A model generated the notes under the pieces. The model saw only the letters and a program-made list of their open reading frames with translations. It ran no database searches and had not been told where the DNA came from. A stretch of 64,000 bases of DNA from Pseudonocardia sp. HH130629-09 (lineage in GTDB: Bacteria; Actinomycetota; Actinomycetes; Mycobacteriales; Pseudonocardiaceae), in NCBI RefSeq assembly GCF_001294645.1, contig NZ_CP011868.1, positions 5,766,001 to 5,830,000 on the forward strand. The letters run 5' to 3'. This document shows positions 56,580 through 64,000 of this stretch, in pieces (the stretch's first letter is position 1; the number at the start of each line of letters is the position of its first letter). Both the position numbers and the translations under genes were made by a program.

Positions 56580-57107
56580 TCATCGCGTGCGGGCTACAGC
56601 TAGGTAGCTGGCAGCCAGAAGCTCGGCCCTGCGACACACGTCGTCGGCCGAGACCGGGCTCTGCTCGCCGTATCCAAGGGACTCCGCCTGGATCCGGACA
56701 CTCGCCGTGTCGGCAGTGTCGAGGTACAGCTCGCACAACGCCGAGCGCTCCCGCTGCTCGACGATCCGAATTACCCCATAACCGTCAACAACCGTAACGA
56801 TGACCCCTCCCGCTGTCGCCACCTCCGCGGCTGGACTCTGAATCGACTGCACGGTGTAGTTGTCACCAGAGTCGAAGTTTCCCCATGAGCACGCCCGGCT
56901 CGGGCCATCCGCCAGCGGGACGGTCGCAGGATTGTCACCCTCGACCCCGAGACGCTGTCGAAGCTCGGGGGTCATCGCCACACAGGGATCGACGTTCGCC
57001 ACGTCGATCTCCGCCGGCCACGGCGGAAACGGCCCCTCCGACCCCGCAGCCCCACACCCCACGACCACCCCGCACACCACCAGCAGGACGAGAACGAGTC
57101 GGACCAC
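56580..57107 (-). CDS. DUF3558-family lipoprotein
   Basis: The 175-residue protein has a lipoprotein signal (VRLVLVLLVVCGVVVGCG, lipobox VVGC) and a DUF3558-type domain (VDPCVAMTPELRQRLGV and CSWGNFDSG). It lies just upstream of the fused ESX gene, repeating the DUF3558-ESX order of the cassette at 20.4-23.6 kb. GTG 57107 follows gggggag. It is probably surface-anchored. Confidence 0.85.
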   Translation of the reverse strand: MVRLVLVLLVVCGVVVGCGAAGSEGPFPPWPAEIDVANVDPCVAMTPELRQRLGVEGDNPATVPLADGPSRACSWGNFDSGDNYTVQSIQSPAAEVATAGGVIVTVVDGYGVIRIVEQRERSALCELYLDTADTASVRIQAESLGYGEQSPVSADDVCRRAELLAASYLAVARTR

Positions 57108-57181
57108 CAGCGACGCTCCCCCGGACAGGAACAGGACCGCAGCAGGCTAGCCCGCCGTCGTCGTCCCCGGGCCCGTTCCGG

Positions 57182-57889
57182 TCAGGCCGCGGCCGCCGAG
57201 TCGTCCGGACGCCGGTGGTAGCTATCCACATAGGTCTGCTCCGACAGGTCCGCGATGGCGTCCATGATCTCGTCGGTGACCGCGCGCCGGATCGCCGGCG
57301 CGCCCTCCAGCCCGTCGTAGCGACTGAACTCCAACGGCCGCCCGAAGCGGATCTCGACGCGGGCCAGGCGCGGGAACAGCCGTCCGATCGGCTGCACGCG
57401 CTCGGTCCCGATCAGGCCGACGGGCACGACGACGGCCCCCGTTGACAGGGCCAGCGACGCGACGCCGGTGTGCCCGCGGTGCAGCTTGCCGTCGAGGGAG
57501 CGGGTGCCCTCCGGGTAGATGCCGAACGCACCGCCGCGCTCCAGGACCTCGCGTCCGGCCGCGAGTGCGGCGAGGCCGGCACGGGCGTTGGCCCGGTCGA
57601 CCGGGATGTAGCCGAGCGCTCCCAGGAACGCCGCCATCAGGCGTCCGCGCAGGCCACGACCGGTGAAGTACTCGGCCTTGCCGAGGAAGGCGACCTGGCG
57701 CGGGGCGACGAGCGGGATGAACGCCGTGTCGACGGCCGCGCGGTGGTTCGCAGCGAGGATCACCGGCCCGGTGGCCGGGATGCGGTCCGCCCCGCGCACA
57801 CGAGGCCGCCACACGAGCCGGACGACTGGCGCGAGGACGTAGCGGATGAACAGCTGCACCGTGAACCCCGATCGATGAGCGACGTCCAC
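57182..57889 (-). CDS. 1-acylglycerol-3-phosphate acyltransferase (PlsC family)
   Basis: The 235-residue enzyme transfers an acyl chain to lysophosphatidate on the cytoplasmic face of the membrane. The catalytic motif NHRAAVD (NHx4D) and the substrate motif YPEGTRS are both present, with VVPVGLIGTERV in the usual place. Its N-terminus has a hydrophobic anchor (FIRYVLAPVVRLVW). The start may be GTG 57889 or a later GTG (VQLFIRY). Confidence 0.9.
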   Translation of the reverse strand: MDVAHRSGFTVQLFIRYVLAPVVRLVWRPRVRGADRIPATGPVILAANHRAAVDTAFIPLVAPRQVAFLGKAEYFTGRGLRGRLMAAFLGALGYIPVDRANARAGLAALAAGREVLERGGAFGIYPEGTRSLDGKLHRGHTGVASLALSTGAVVVPVGLIGTERVQPIGRLFPRLARVEIRFGRPLEFSRYDGLEGAPAIRRAVTDEIMDAIADLSEQTYVDSYHRRPDDSAAAA

Positions 57890-57979
57890 AACTCCGTGCA
57901 GGGGGACCCGACGTCCCGGCGCCGAACGACGCCCGATTCTGCTCCGTGACCGACCGGTGACGGAAGCCCCGCAGCCCGT

Positions 57980-59122
57980 TCAGTCCACGTCAGGATCGGC
58001 GAACTGGGCCCGCAGCGCCCGCAACGCCTCGCTGCGGGTCATCCCGGTCGCCTGCAGCAGGTCGATCGCGATCGAGCGGACCTGCGCGACGAGCACCGCC
58101 GCCGCCGACCCCGCGGGCGCCGTCTGCCCCTCCGCCGGCCGCACGACGACCGCACCCGGGTCGGCGAGGACCGGCGCGTGCTGCACGGCCTCCAGGATCG
58201 GGCCGCGGGCCTTCTCCCGGTCGCCGTCCTGCCCGAGCTCCCCGATCAGTGCCTCGACGGCGGCGGCGAGCTCGGTGATGGCGTCCGGCAGACCCGGCGG
58301 GACCGGTTCGCCGTCCTCGATCGCGGTCATCGCTCGCCGGGCGAGCACCCGGGCGTTGCGGTGGGCGTAGTCGGCCCGTTCGGCGAGGGTCCGGTAGCGG
58401 CGCAGCATGGCCCGGCGCGGCCGGTGCATCGGCGAGACCGTGACGACCTCGCCCGCGGAGCTGACGGCGGTGCGCAGCTCGTCGATGACGGCCTGGGTGT
58501 CGCGGGCCCGGGCCAGCGCCCGCGACGCGTTCTCCCGGTCGCCCTCACGCAGCGCCGTCGCGGTCTCGGTGAGCACGGTGACGAGGTCGTCGAGCACCCG
58601 GCGGGCGACCCGGCGCACGATCCGGACCGGGTGCGCGGGGATGACCGCGGCCACCAGGATCCCGGCGAGGCCACCGATCAGTGCGTCGATGCAGCGGTCG
58701 ATCCCGCCGGTCTCGGTGGGCGGGAGCAGCGTCGTCACCAGCACCGCGGAGACCGCGGCCTGGTTGACGAACAACGTGCCGCCGTCGGTGAACACCGCGA
58801 CGACCAGCGCGAGCGCGACGACGAGCACCAGCTGCCAGAGGCCGCTGCCGATCCGCGCGATCAGCAGGTCCCCGACCAGCACCCCGATGCTGACCCCGAC
58901 GACGAGCTCGGCGGTGCGGCGCAGCCGCGAGTTGAGCGACATGCCCAGGCTGAGCACCGCCGCGATCGGCGCGAAGAACGGCCGCGTGTGACCGACCAGG
59001 TCACCGGCCACCCAGAGGGCGAGCCCGGCGGCCATGGAGCACTGCAGGATCGGCAGCCACGACGCGCGGACGCGCCGGGCGCCGGCCCGGCCACGTGAGC
59101 GGACCCGGTCCCACGCGGCCAC
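57980..59122 (-). CDS. FUSC-family membrane protein (aromatic acid exporter-like)
   Basis: A protein of about 380 residues with six N-terminal membrane helices (about 20-165; e.g. LPILQCSMAAGLALWVAGDL and VSIGVLVGDLLIARIG). A helical cytoplasmic half (about 170-380) follows, beginning RIVRRVARRVLDDLV. This is the FUSC/ArAE pattern. GTG 59122 is 5 bases after the DUF3151 stop, so the two are likely co-transcribed. The longer open frame upstream is the shadow of DUF3151. Confidence 0.85.
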   Translation of the reverse strand: MAAWDRVRSRGRAGARRVRASWLPILQCSMAAGLALWVAGDLVGHTRPFFAPIAAVLSLGMSLNSRLRRTAELVVGVSIGVLVGDLLIARIGSGLWQLVLVVALALVVAVFTDGGTLFVNQAAVSAVLVTTLLPPTETGGIDRCIDALIGGLAGILVAAVIPAHPVRIVRRVARRVLDDLVTVLTETATALREGDRENASRALARARDTQAVIDELRTAVSSAGEVVTVSPMHRPRRAMLRRYRTLAERADYAHRNARVLARRAMTAIEDGEPVPPGLPDAITELAAAVEALIGELGQDGDREKARGPILEAVQHAPVLADPGAVVVRPAEGQTAPAGSAAAVLVAQVRSIAIDLLQATGMTRSEALRALRAQFADPDVD

Positions 59123-59127
59123 GGGCG

Positions 59128-59541
59128 TCAGGACACGCCGAGGGCGGCGAGCGCCTCCGGGTCCGAGTCGGCGATCAGCGTGCGCAGCCGCTCGACCTCG
59201 GGGGCCTCCCCGATCGCCGTGGCGGCGCGCAGCAGCGCCCCGCAGGACCGCAGGAAGCCCCGGTTCGGCTCGTGCGACCACGGGACCGGGCCGAAGCCCT
59301 TCCAGCCGTTGCGGCGCAGCTGGTCCAGGCCACGGTGGTAACCGGTGCGGGCGTAGGCGTACGCGGCCACGGTCTCGCCGGCATCGAGGGCGCGCTCGGC
59401 GAGCACCGCCCAGGCGATCGACGACGACGGCGACCCCGCCGCCACCTCCGACGGGTCCTTGCCCGCCGCCAGGTCCGCCGCCGCGGGGTCGACGGGGAGA
59501 CGCGTGTCGTCGGGCTCGAGCAGGTTGCCGTGCAGACTCAT
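59128..59541 (-). CDS. DUF3151-family protein (Rv0360c-like)
   Basis: A 137-residue protein with TPR-like helices (SIAWAVLAERALDAGETVAAYAYARTGYHRGLDQLRRNGW), the DUF3151 signature KGFGPVPWSHEPNRGFLR and an acidic end. In M. tuberculosis, Rv0360c lies beside fba (Rv0363c), as here. The function is unknown. ATG 59541 gives the typical start MSLHGNLL. Confidence 0.92.
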   Translation of the reverse strand: MSLHGNLLEPDDTRLPVDPAAADLAAGKDPSEVAAGSPSSSIAWAVLAERALDAGETVAAYAYARTGYHRGLDQLRRNGWKGFGPVPWSHEPNRGFLRSCGALLRAATAIGEAPEVERLRTLIADSDPEALAALGVS

Positions 59542-59554
59542 GGCGCCATCCTGG

Positions 59555-59592
59555 CGCGTGCCCACCGGTCGTCGCCAACCGGTGGGCACGCG
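59555..59592. terminator. Terminator after fba
   Basis: A perfect 15-bp stem (cgcgtgcccaccggt with accggtgggcacgcg) with an 8-base loop lies 20 bases beyond the fba stop on the minus strand. Confidence 0.85.
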
Positions 59593-59612
59593 AGGAGGAT
59601 CCGGACCAGGGC

Positions 59613-60641
59613 TCAGAGGGCCTTGCCGGCCGACTTCAGCGACTCGCAGGCCTCGATGACGCGCTCGCTCATCCCGACCTCGGCCTTCTTCAGGTACGAC
59701 CGCGGGTCGTAGACCTTCTTGTTGCCGACCTCGCCGTCGATCTTGAGCACGCCGTCGTAGTTCTCGAACATGTGCGACACGATCGGCCGGGTGAAGGCGT
59801 ACTGGGTGTCGGTGTCGACGTTCATCTTCACGACGCCGTAGGTCAGCGCCTCGTGGATCTCCTCGAGCAGCGAGCCGGAGCCGCCGTGGAAGACCAGGTC
59901 GAACGGCTTGGCGCCGGCGTCGAGACCCAGCTTCTGCACGGCCACCTCCTGGCCCTGCTTGAGGATCTCCGGGCGGAGCTTCACGTTGCCCGGCTTGTAG
60001 ACGCCGTGCACGTTGCCGAAGGTCGCGGCCAGCAGGTAGCGGCCCTTCTCGCCGGCGCCGAGGACATCGACGGTGCGCTCGTAGTCGCCGGGGGCGGTGT
60101 AGAGCTTGTCGTTGATGTCGTTCGCGACGCCGTCCTCCTCACCGCCGACGACGCCGATCTCCACCTCGAGGATGATCTTCGCCTTGGCCGCCTGCTCCAG
60201 CAGCTCGGCCGCGATCTTCAGGTTCTCCTCGAGCTCGACCGCGGAGCCGTCCCACATGTGCGACTGGAACAGCGGTTTCTGCCCCTTGTCCACGCGCTCC
60301 TGGCTGATCGCGATCAGCGGACGCACGAACGAGTCCAGCTTGTCCTTGGGGCAGTGGTCGGTGTGCAGCGCGATGTTGACCGGGTACTTGTCCGCGACGA
60401 CGTGCGCGAACTCGGCGAGCCCGACCGAACCGGTGACCATGTCCTTCACCCGGGTGCCGGACAGGAACTCCGCACCACCGGTCGAGACCTGCACGATGCC
60501 GTCGGAGCCCGCCTCCGCGAACCCGCGCAGCGCCGCGTTGAGGGTCTCGGTGCTGGTCACGTTGATCGCCGGGTAGGCGAACTCGCCGCTCTTGGCGTTG
60601 TCCAGCATCTGGTTGTAGATCTCGGGCGTGGCGATGGGCAC
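59613..60641 (-). CDS. fba: Fructose-bisphosphate aldolase, class II
   Basis: The 342-residue zinc enzyme cleaves fructose 1,6-bisphosphate in glycolysis and acts in reverse in gluconeogenesis. The metal ligands are in LHTDHCPKDKLDS, with VEIGVVGGEEDG and the phosphate-binding FHGGSGS later in the chain. The start is GTG 60641 (PIATPEIYNQML) with GAGGAGG upstream. The longer open frame is not coding. Confidence 0.97.
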   Translation of the reverse strand: MPIATPEIYNQMLDNAKSGEFAYPAINVTSTETLNAALRGFAEAGSDGIVQVSTGGAEFLSGTRVKDMVTGSVGLAEFAHVVADKYPVNIALHTDHCPKDKLDSFVRPLIAISQERVDKGQKPLFQSHMWDGSAVELEENLKIAAELLEQAAKAKIILEVEIGVVGGEEDGVANDINDKLYTAPGDYERTVDVLGAGEKGRYLLAATFGNVHGVYKPGNVKLRPEILKQGQEVAVQKLGLDAGAKPFDLVFHGGSGSLLEEIHEALTYGVVKMNVDTDTQYAFTRPIVSHMFENYDGVLKIDGEVGNKKVYDPRSYLKKAEVGMSERVIEACESLKSAGKAL

Positions 60642-60782
60642 GGGGCCTGCCTCCTCGTCGTCGGCGGTCGCTGCTCCGCGCAGCGCTCCTTGTCTCCGGG
60701 TGAGTATCACGTACCCACGGCGAAGGGGGAGCCATCGTCGGTGATGGGCCTGGTCTCACCGCGGACGACGTCGCCGACCGCC

Positions 60783-60822
60783 GCACCGGGTGACACTGCT
60801 GCGTGACACTGCTGCACCGGGT
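60783..60822. repeat. Nested direct repeats before the sigma factor gene
   Basis: gtgacactgctgc is repeated in tandem at 60790-60802 and 60803-60815. The pair is flanked by gcaccgggt at 60783-60791 and 60814-60822. It lies 31 bases upstream of the -10 box TAGGGT (60853-60858). Confidence 0.8.
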
Positions 60823-60852
60823 AATGCTGCGAAGGCTGTCGGTGGTGGTCGC

Positions 60853-60858
60853 TAGGGT
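60853..60858 (+). promoter_or_regulatory. -10 box (TAGGGT) for a leaderless sigma factor gene
   Basis: TAGGGT ends 7 bases before the GTG at 60866, and no ribosome site intervenes. Confidence 0.55.
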
Positions 60859-60865
60859 GGTGGTC

Positions 60866-61555
60866 GTGGAGGAGGAGCGCGCCGAGAACGCCGTCGACCG
60901 GACGCTGGGCCGGTTGCGCGCCATCGACAGCCGACCGGCGCCCGAAGGCACCGGGCCGCATCGGTTCGCCCCGGGCACGGCGCCCGACCCGGTCGACGGG
61001 CCGGGTGGCTCGGGGTCCCGGCAGGGGCCGGACACGCCGCTGACCCTGGCCGACCTCTACCGCGACCACCGGCTGCGGCTCATGCGCCTCGCGATGCTGC
61101 TGGTGGACATCCCGGCCACCGCGGAGGACGTGGTGCAGGAGGCGTTCACCGGCCTGCACCGGCACTGGTCCGGCCTGCGGGACGAGTCCGCCGCCGTCGC
61201 CTACCTGCGCGCGGCCGTGGTGAACGGGTCGCGCTCGGTGCTGCGGCGCCGTCGCACGGCGCGCGAGTACGTGCCCCCGCACGCGGCGAACGCCCGCTCG
61301 GCGGAGTCGCTGGCCATGCTGTCGGCCGAGCACCAGTCGGTCGTCGACGCACTGGCCCAGCTCCCGCCGCGCCAGCGCGAGGTCCTCGTCCTGCGCTACT
61401 ACGGCGGGCTGACCGAGTCCGAGATCTCCGAGGCCGCCGGGATGAGCCGCGGCACGGTGAAGTCCACCGCCAGCCGCGCGCTCGACGCCGTCGCCCGGAT
61501 CATGGCCGAGCGCGCCGGGACCGAGGCCGTCCGGCGTCCGGGAGAGCTGCGATGA
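60866..61555 (+). CDS. ECF RNA polymerase sigma factor (SigE-like)
   Basis: The 229-residue protein has an N-terminal extension of about 60 residues, then sigma region 2 (LYRDHRLRLMRLAMLLVD and AEDVVQEAFTGLHRHW) and region 4 (LPPRQREVLVLRYYGGLTE and EAAGMSRGTVKSTASRAL). It has the plan of actinobacterial SigE-family ECF factors. GTG 60866 is picked from the leaderless promoter; starts at 60803 and 60824 are possible. Its stop overlaps the next gene, a small membrane protein that may act as its partner. Confidence 0.88.
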   Translation: MEEERAENAVDRTLGRLRAIDSRPAPEGTGPHRFAPGTAPDPVDGPGGSGSRQGPDTPLTLADLYRDHRLRLMRLAMLLVDIPATAEDVVQEAFTGLHRHWSGLRDESAAVAYLRAAVVNGSRSVLRRRRTAREYVPPHAANARSAESLAMLSAEHQSVVDALAQLPPRQREVLVLRYYGGLTESEISEAAGMSRGTVKSTASRALDAVARIMAERAGTEAVRRPGELR

Positions 61556-61896
61556 CCGGCCCCCAGCCGCCGCAGCCCGGCCGCGACGACGCCGCCCGCC
61601 GGATCGGCGAGGCGCTCCAGGCCCAGGCCCGCGGGCGCCCGATGCCGCAGCGTCCCGCGGCGGGCCCGGCGCCCGTGCCACCGCGCGTTGCCGGCCGGAT
61701 CCCGCCGCCGGTCCCGCGTCCCGCACCGCCCCCGCAGCGCCGGCCGCAGCAGGCCCCGGCGCCGGCGCCCGCCCGTTCGGCGACCGGCCAGATCGTCTGG
61801 GCCGCCGTGATCGCGCTGCTCCTCGGTGCGCTGCTCGGCGGGGGGCTCGCGCTGGTCTCGGTGCTCCTGCCGGGTGCCCTGCCCGCCCTCGGCTGA
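61552..61896 (+). CDS. Small Pro-rich single-pass membrane protein
   Basis: The 114-residue protein has a Pro/Arg/Gln-rich cytoplasmic part (about 1-75) and one C-terminal membrane helix (IVWAAVIALLLGALLGGGLALVSVLL). ATG 61552 overlaps the sigma factor stop (ATGA). A membrane partner of the sigma factor is plausible from position, but no anti-sigma motif is seen. Confidence 0.75.
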   Translation: MTGPQPPQPGRDDAARRIGEALQAQARGRPMPQRPAAGPAPVPPRVAGRIPPPVPRPAPPPQRRPQQAPAPAPARSATGQIVWAAVIALLLGALLGGGLALVSVLLPGALPALG

Positions 61897-61951
61897 ACCG
61901 CTCACAGCACCTCCACAGCGACGGCGACGTCGGTCCCCGTCACCCGGCCGG

Positions 61952-61957
61952 TACCGT
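61952..61957 (+). promoter_or_regulatory. -10 box (TACCGT) for a leaderless dedA gene
   Basis: TACCGT ends 8 bases before the GTG at 61966. Confidence 0.5.
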
Positions 61958-61965
61958 TTCTCGAC

Positions 61966-62970
61966 GTGACGGTTCTCGCCGCGACGCAGACGCTCGCCCT
62001 CGGTCCCGACTGGCTCGACCCGGCGGTGATCATCGAGTCCCTGGGCCCGTGGGCCCTGGTGGGCGTCGCCGCGATCATCTTCGCGGAGTGCGGGCTGCTG
62101 CTCGGGTTCTTCCTCCCGGGCGACTCGCTGCTGTTCACCGCGGGCCTGTTCGTGGCGCAGGGCGCCATCGACGTCCCGCTGTGGCTGGCCAGCCTGGTGC
62201 TGGTGGTGTCGGCCTTCGCCGGCAACGCCGTCGGCTACGGGATCGGCTACCGCGCCGGCCCGGCGATCTTCGACAAGCCCAGGTCGAAGCTGTTCAACCC
62301 CAAGCACGTCGAGAAGACCCACGAGTTCTTCGAGAGGTACGGCAACCGGGCCATCGTCCTGGGTCGGTTCGTGCCGATCGTGCGGACCTTCATCACCGTC
62401 AGCGCGGGCGTCGCGCGGATGGACCCGAAGCGCTACCTGACGTACTCGCTGATCGGCGGCGTCGCCTGGGCGGCGGGCGTGACGGTGCTGGGCTACTTCC
62501 TCGGCCAGTTCACCTTCGTCCGTGAGCACATCGACCTGATCCTGGTCGCGATCGTGCTGGTCTCGGTGCTGCCGATCGTGTTCGAGGTGCTGCGGGCGCG
62601 GGCCGCGTCGAAGCGTGGGGGTCCCGCCGGCCCGGTCGACGGCGTCGCGGGCGCCGCGGCCGGTGCGGCCGCCGCCACCGTCACCGGCCACACCGCCGAC
62701 GACGACCCGGCCGCGGTCACCATGCAGATGCCCGCCGTCGGGAACGGCCCGGCACCGCAGCACGGGCAGCCCCGGGACGGTCAGGCCCCGTACGCACCGC
62801 AGCCCGGTCGCGCACCGCGGTCCGGTTACGCCCCGCAGAGCGGTCACGCCCCGCAGCACGGCGGGCCCGCGCCCCGGCCCGGCGCCGGGCCCCGTCCCCA
62901 GGACGGGACCGAGCCGCCGTACCGCCACACCACCGGCCATCCCGCGATGCCGCCCCGCGCGGGCGGCTGA
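61966..62970 (+). CDS. DedA-family membrane protein
   Basis: A 334-residue protein with a DedA/VTT domain (about 25-200) containing ECGLLLGFFLPGDSLLF, AGNAVGYGIGYRAG and GRFVPIVRTFITVSAGV. DedA proteins move lipids across the inner membrane and support its stability. The C-terminal 120 residues are disordered with HGQP/PQSGHAPQ-like Gln/Pro/His repeats. In M. tuberculosis a DedA gene (Rv0364) also follows fba. GTG 61966 is the start. Confidence 0.92.
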   Translation: MTVLAATQTLALGPDWLDPAVIIESLGPWALVGVAAIIFAECGLLLGFFLPGDSLLFTAGLFVAQGAIDVPLWLASLVLVVSAFAGNAVGYGIGYRAGPAIFDKPRSKLFNPKHVEKTHEFFERYGNRAIVLGRFVPIVRTFITVSAGVARMDPKRYLTYSLIGGVAWAAGVTVLGYFLGQFTFVREHIDLILVAIVLVSVLPIVFEVLRARAASKRGGPAGPVDGVAGAAAGAAAATVTGHTADDDPAAVTMQMPAVGNGPAPQHGQPRDGQAPYAPQPGRAPRSGYAPQSGHAPQHGGPAPRPGAGPRPQDGTEPPYRHTTGHPAMPPRAGG

Positions 62971-62980
62971 GCCTCGACCG

Positions 62981-63014
62981 GCACGTTTCCGCCCCCGGCG
63001 GGGCGGAAACGTGC
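62981..63014. terminator. Bidirectional terminator between dedA and trmH
   Basis: A perfect 15-bp stem, gcacgtttccgcccc with ggggcggaaacgtgc, around a short loop, between converging genes. Confidence 0.85.
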
Positions 63015-63017
63015 TGA

Positions 63018-63665
63018 TCACCAGGCGTCGGACAGGTCCGCGTGCTCGCGGATCCAGCTGTGCATCACGATGCCGGACGCCACGCCGGCGTTGACCGAGC
63101 GCGTCGAGCCGAACTGGGCGATCGACACGACCAGGTCCGCGGCGGCACACAGCTCCGGGGAGAGACCCGGGCCCTCGGCGCCGAACACCAGCACGCAGTC
63201 CCGCGGCAGCGACGTCCGCTCCAGCCGGACCGCCCCCGCGACGTTGTCCACCGCGACCACGGCCAGACCGTGCTCCCTGGCGAACGCGACGAGCCCGCCG
63301 GCGTCGGCGTGGTGGTGCAGCCGCAGGTAGCGGTCGGTGACCATCGCGCCGCGCCGGTTCCACCGCCGTCGTCCGACGATGTGCACGCCGGCGACGCCGA
63401 AGGCGTTCGCCGTGCGCACCACCGTGCCGATGTTGTGGTCGTGGCCGAGGTTCTCGATCGCCACGTGGAACGGGTGCGCCCGGCGTGCCAGGTCCGCTGC
63501 GACCGCCTCACGACGCCAGTAGCGGTAGCGGTCGACGACGTTGCGCCGATCCCCCTGCTCCAGCAGCTCCGGGTCCCAGTGGTCGCCGTCGGGCCACCGC
63601 CCGGCCCACGGGCCCACCCCGACCTGGCCGGGGACCGACCACTCGCTGGGCCCTGACTCGCTCAT
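63018..63665 (-). CDS. TrmH/SpoU-family RNA 2'-O-methyltransferase
   Basis: A 215-residue SPOUT methyltransferase that uses S-adenosylmethionine to methylate a ribose in tRNA or rRNA. The knotted-fold motifs are visible: ENLGHDHNIGTVVRTANAFG (motif 1), VLVFGAEGPGLSPEL (motif 2) and QFGSTRSVNAGVASGI (motif 3). ATG 63665 overlaps the pyrE stop (ATGA), so the two are coupled, as in M. tuberculosis Rv0382c-Rv0380c. The target nucleotide is unknown. Confidence 0.92.
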   Translation of the reverse strand: MSESGPSEWSVPGQVGVGPWAGRWPDGDHWDPELLEQGDRRNVVDRYRYWRREAVAADLARRAHPFHVAIENLGHDHNIGTVVRTANAFGVAGVHIVGRRRWNRRGAMVTDRYLRLHHHADAGGLVAFAREHGLAVVAVDNVAGAVRLERTSLPRDCVLVFGAEGPGLSPELCAAADLVVSIAQFGSTRSVNAGVASGIVMHSWIREHADLSDAW

Positions 63666-64000
63666 CCCAGCTGCAGGTCCGCCAGCCCCAGCAGCGCGCG
63701 GTACGGCACGCCCTCGGCCTCGACCGCCTCCCGGGCGCCGGTGTCGCGGTCGACGACCGTGCACACGCCGACGACGTCGGCGCCGGCCGCCAGCACCGAC
63801 CGGACCGCGGTCAGGACCGAGCCGCCGGTGGTGGAGGTGTCCTCGACGACCAGCACCGGAAGACCGGCGATGTCCGGGCCCTCGATGAGCCGCTGCATGC
63901 CGTGCTTCTTGGTCTCCTTGCGGACGACGAACGCGTCGACCGGGTCGGTGTCCGGCTCGGCCGCCGCCGCGTGCAGCACCGCCGTCGCAACCGGGTCCGC
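63662..64000 (-). CDS. pyrE: Orotate phosphoribosyltransferase, C-terminal part (partial)
   Basis: The frame is open to the right edge, so the N-terminus is outside the window. About 112 residues are seen, including AFVVRKETKKHG (the flexible loop region) and the PRPP-binding motif VLVVEDTSTTGGS. The enzyme makes orotidine 5'-phosphate in pyrimidine synthesis. The GTG at 63979 is internal. Confidence 0.92.
   Translation of the reverse strand, partial: ADPVATAVLHAAAAEPDTDPVDAFVVRKETKKHGMQRLIEGPDIAGLPVLVVEDTSTTGGSVLTAVRSVLAAGADVVGVCTVVDRDTGAREAVEAEGVPYRALLGLADLQLG

Overview
The window is very GC-rich, uses many GTG starts and is densely packed with overlapping ATGA/GTGA gene junctions. It carries actinobacterial hallmarks: HspR with HAIR operators, MarP, DUF3151, ESX accessory proteins, DUF3558 lipoproteins and a mycobacterial-type Dcd. 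Gene order repeatedly matches Mycobacterium tuberculosis blocks: dnaK-grpE-dnaJ1-hspR; clpB with a flavohaemoprotein; crp-small membrane gene-nth-thioredoxin-NUDIX-marP; purA ... DUF3151-fba-dedA; and trmH-pyrE. A chromosome of the Pseudonocardiales, most likely Pseudonocardia, is my inference.

Region by region. 1-5.27 kb is the right end of an actinomycete integrative and conjugative element (AICE) in a tRNA-Gly(CCC) gene. It holds an FtsK-like transfer gene cut by an IS5-type element, two small genes, a rolling-circle Rep, Xis and Int. 5.4-11.7 kb is ordinary chromosome: an epimerase-like protein, dcd, an ArsR/NTF2 pair, a membrane protein and a large Fe-S oxidoreductase. 12.2-19.8 kb is a tightly coupled six-gene operon for a type IV secretion-like apparatus with no relaxase or coupling protein in sight. 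20.4-23.6 kb is an ESX accessory cassette on the minus strand (DUF3558, WXG-like, PPE-like, EspG). 23.7-28.2 kb is the dnaK operon. 28.3-34.0 kb holds an MFS gene opposite a binding protein, two ABC permeases and a 2-oxoglutarate dioxygenase. 34.1-41.3 kb holds a flavohaemoprotein, a PNPOx-like gene, a small secreted protein, clpB and a YbaB/EspC/WXG trio. 41.4-49.7 kb ends in the crp-nth-marP block. 49.7-64 kb holds transporters, purA, a second ESX cassette with a fused gene, lipid and membrane genes, fba, an ECF sigma factor, dedA, trmH and the start-truncated pyrE.

How the genes work together. HAIR sites before both dnaK and clpB tie the two chaperone units to one repressor, HspR, encoded at the end of the dnaK operon. 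The T4SS-like operon encodes a VirB4-type ATPase, a PrgI/VirB3-type protein, a TrbL/VirB6-type channel protein, a VirB8/TcpC-like protein and a two-domain wall hydrolase, which is close to a minimal Gram-positive T4SS core. The two ESX cassettes are paralogous: the same two domains are separate genes in one and a single reading frame in the other. Nine genes have a TANNNT box 6-8 bases before the start codon, which predicts leaderless transcripts.

Limits: all calls come from reading the sequence and from family knowledge. No database search was run. Starts chosen over longer open frames are explained in each entry.
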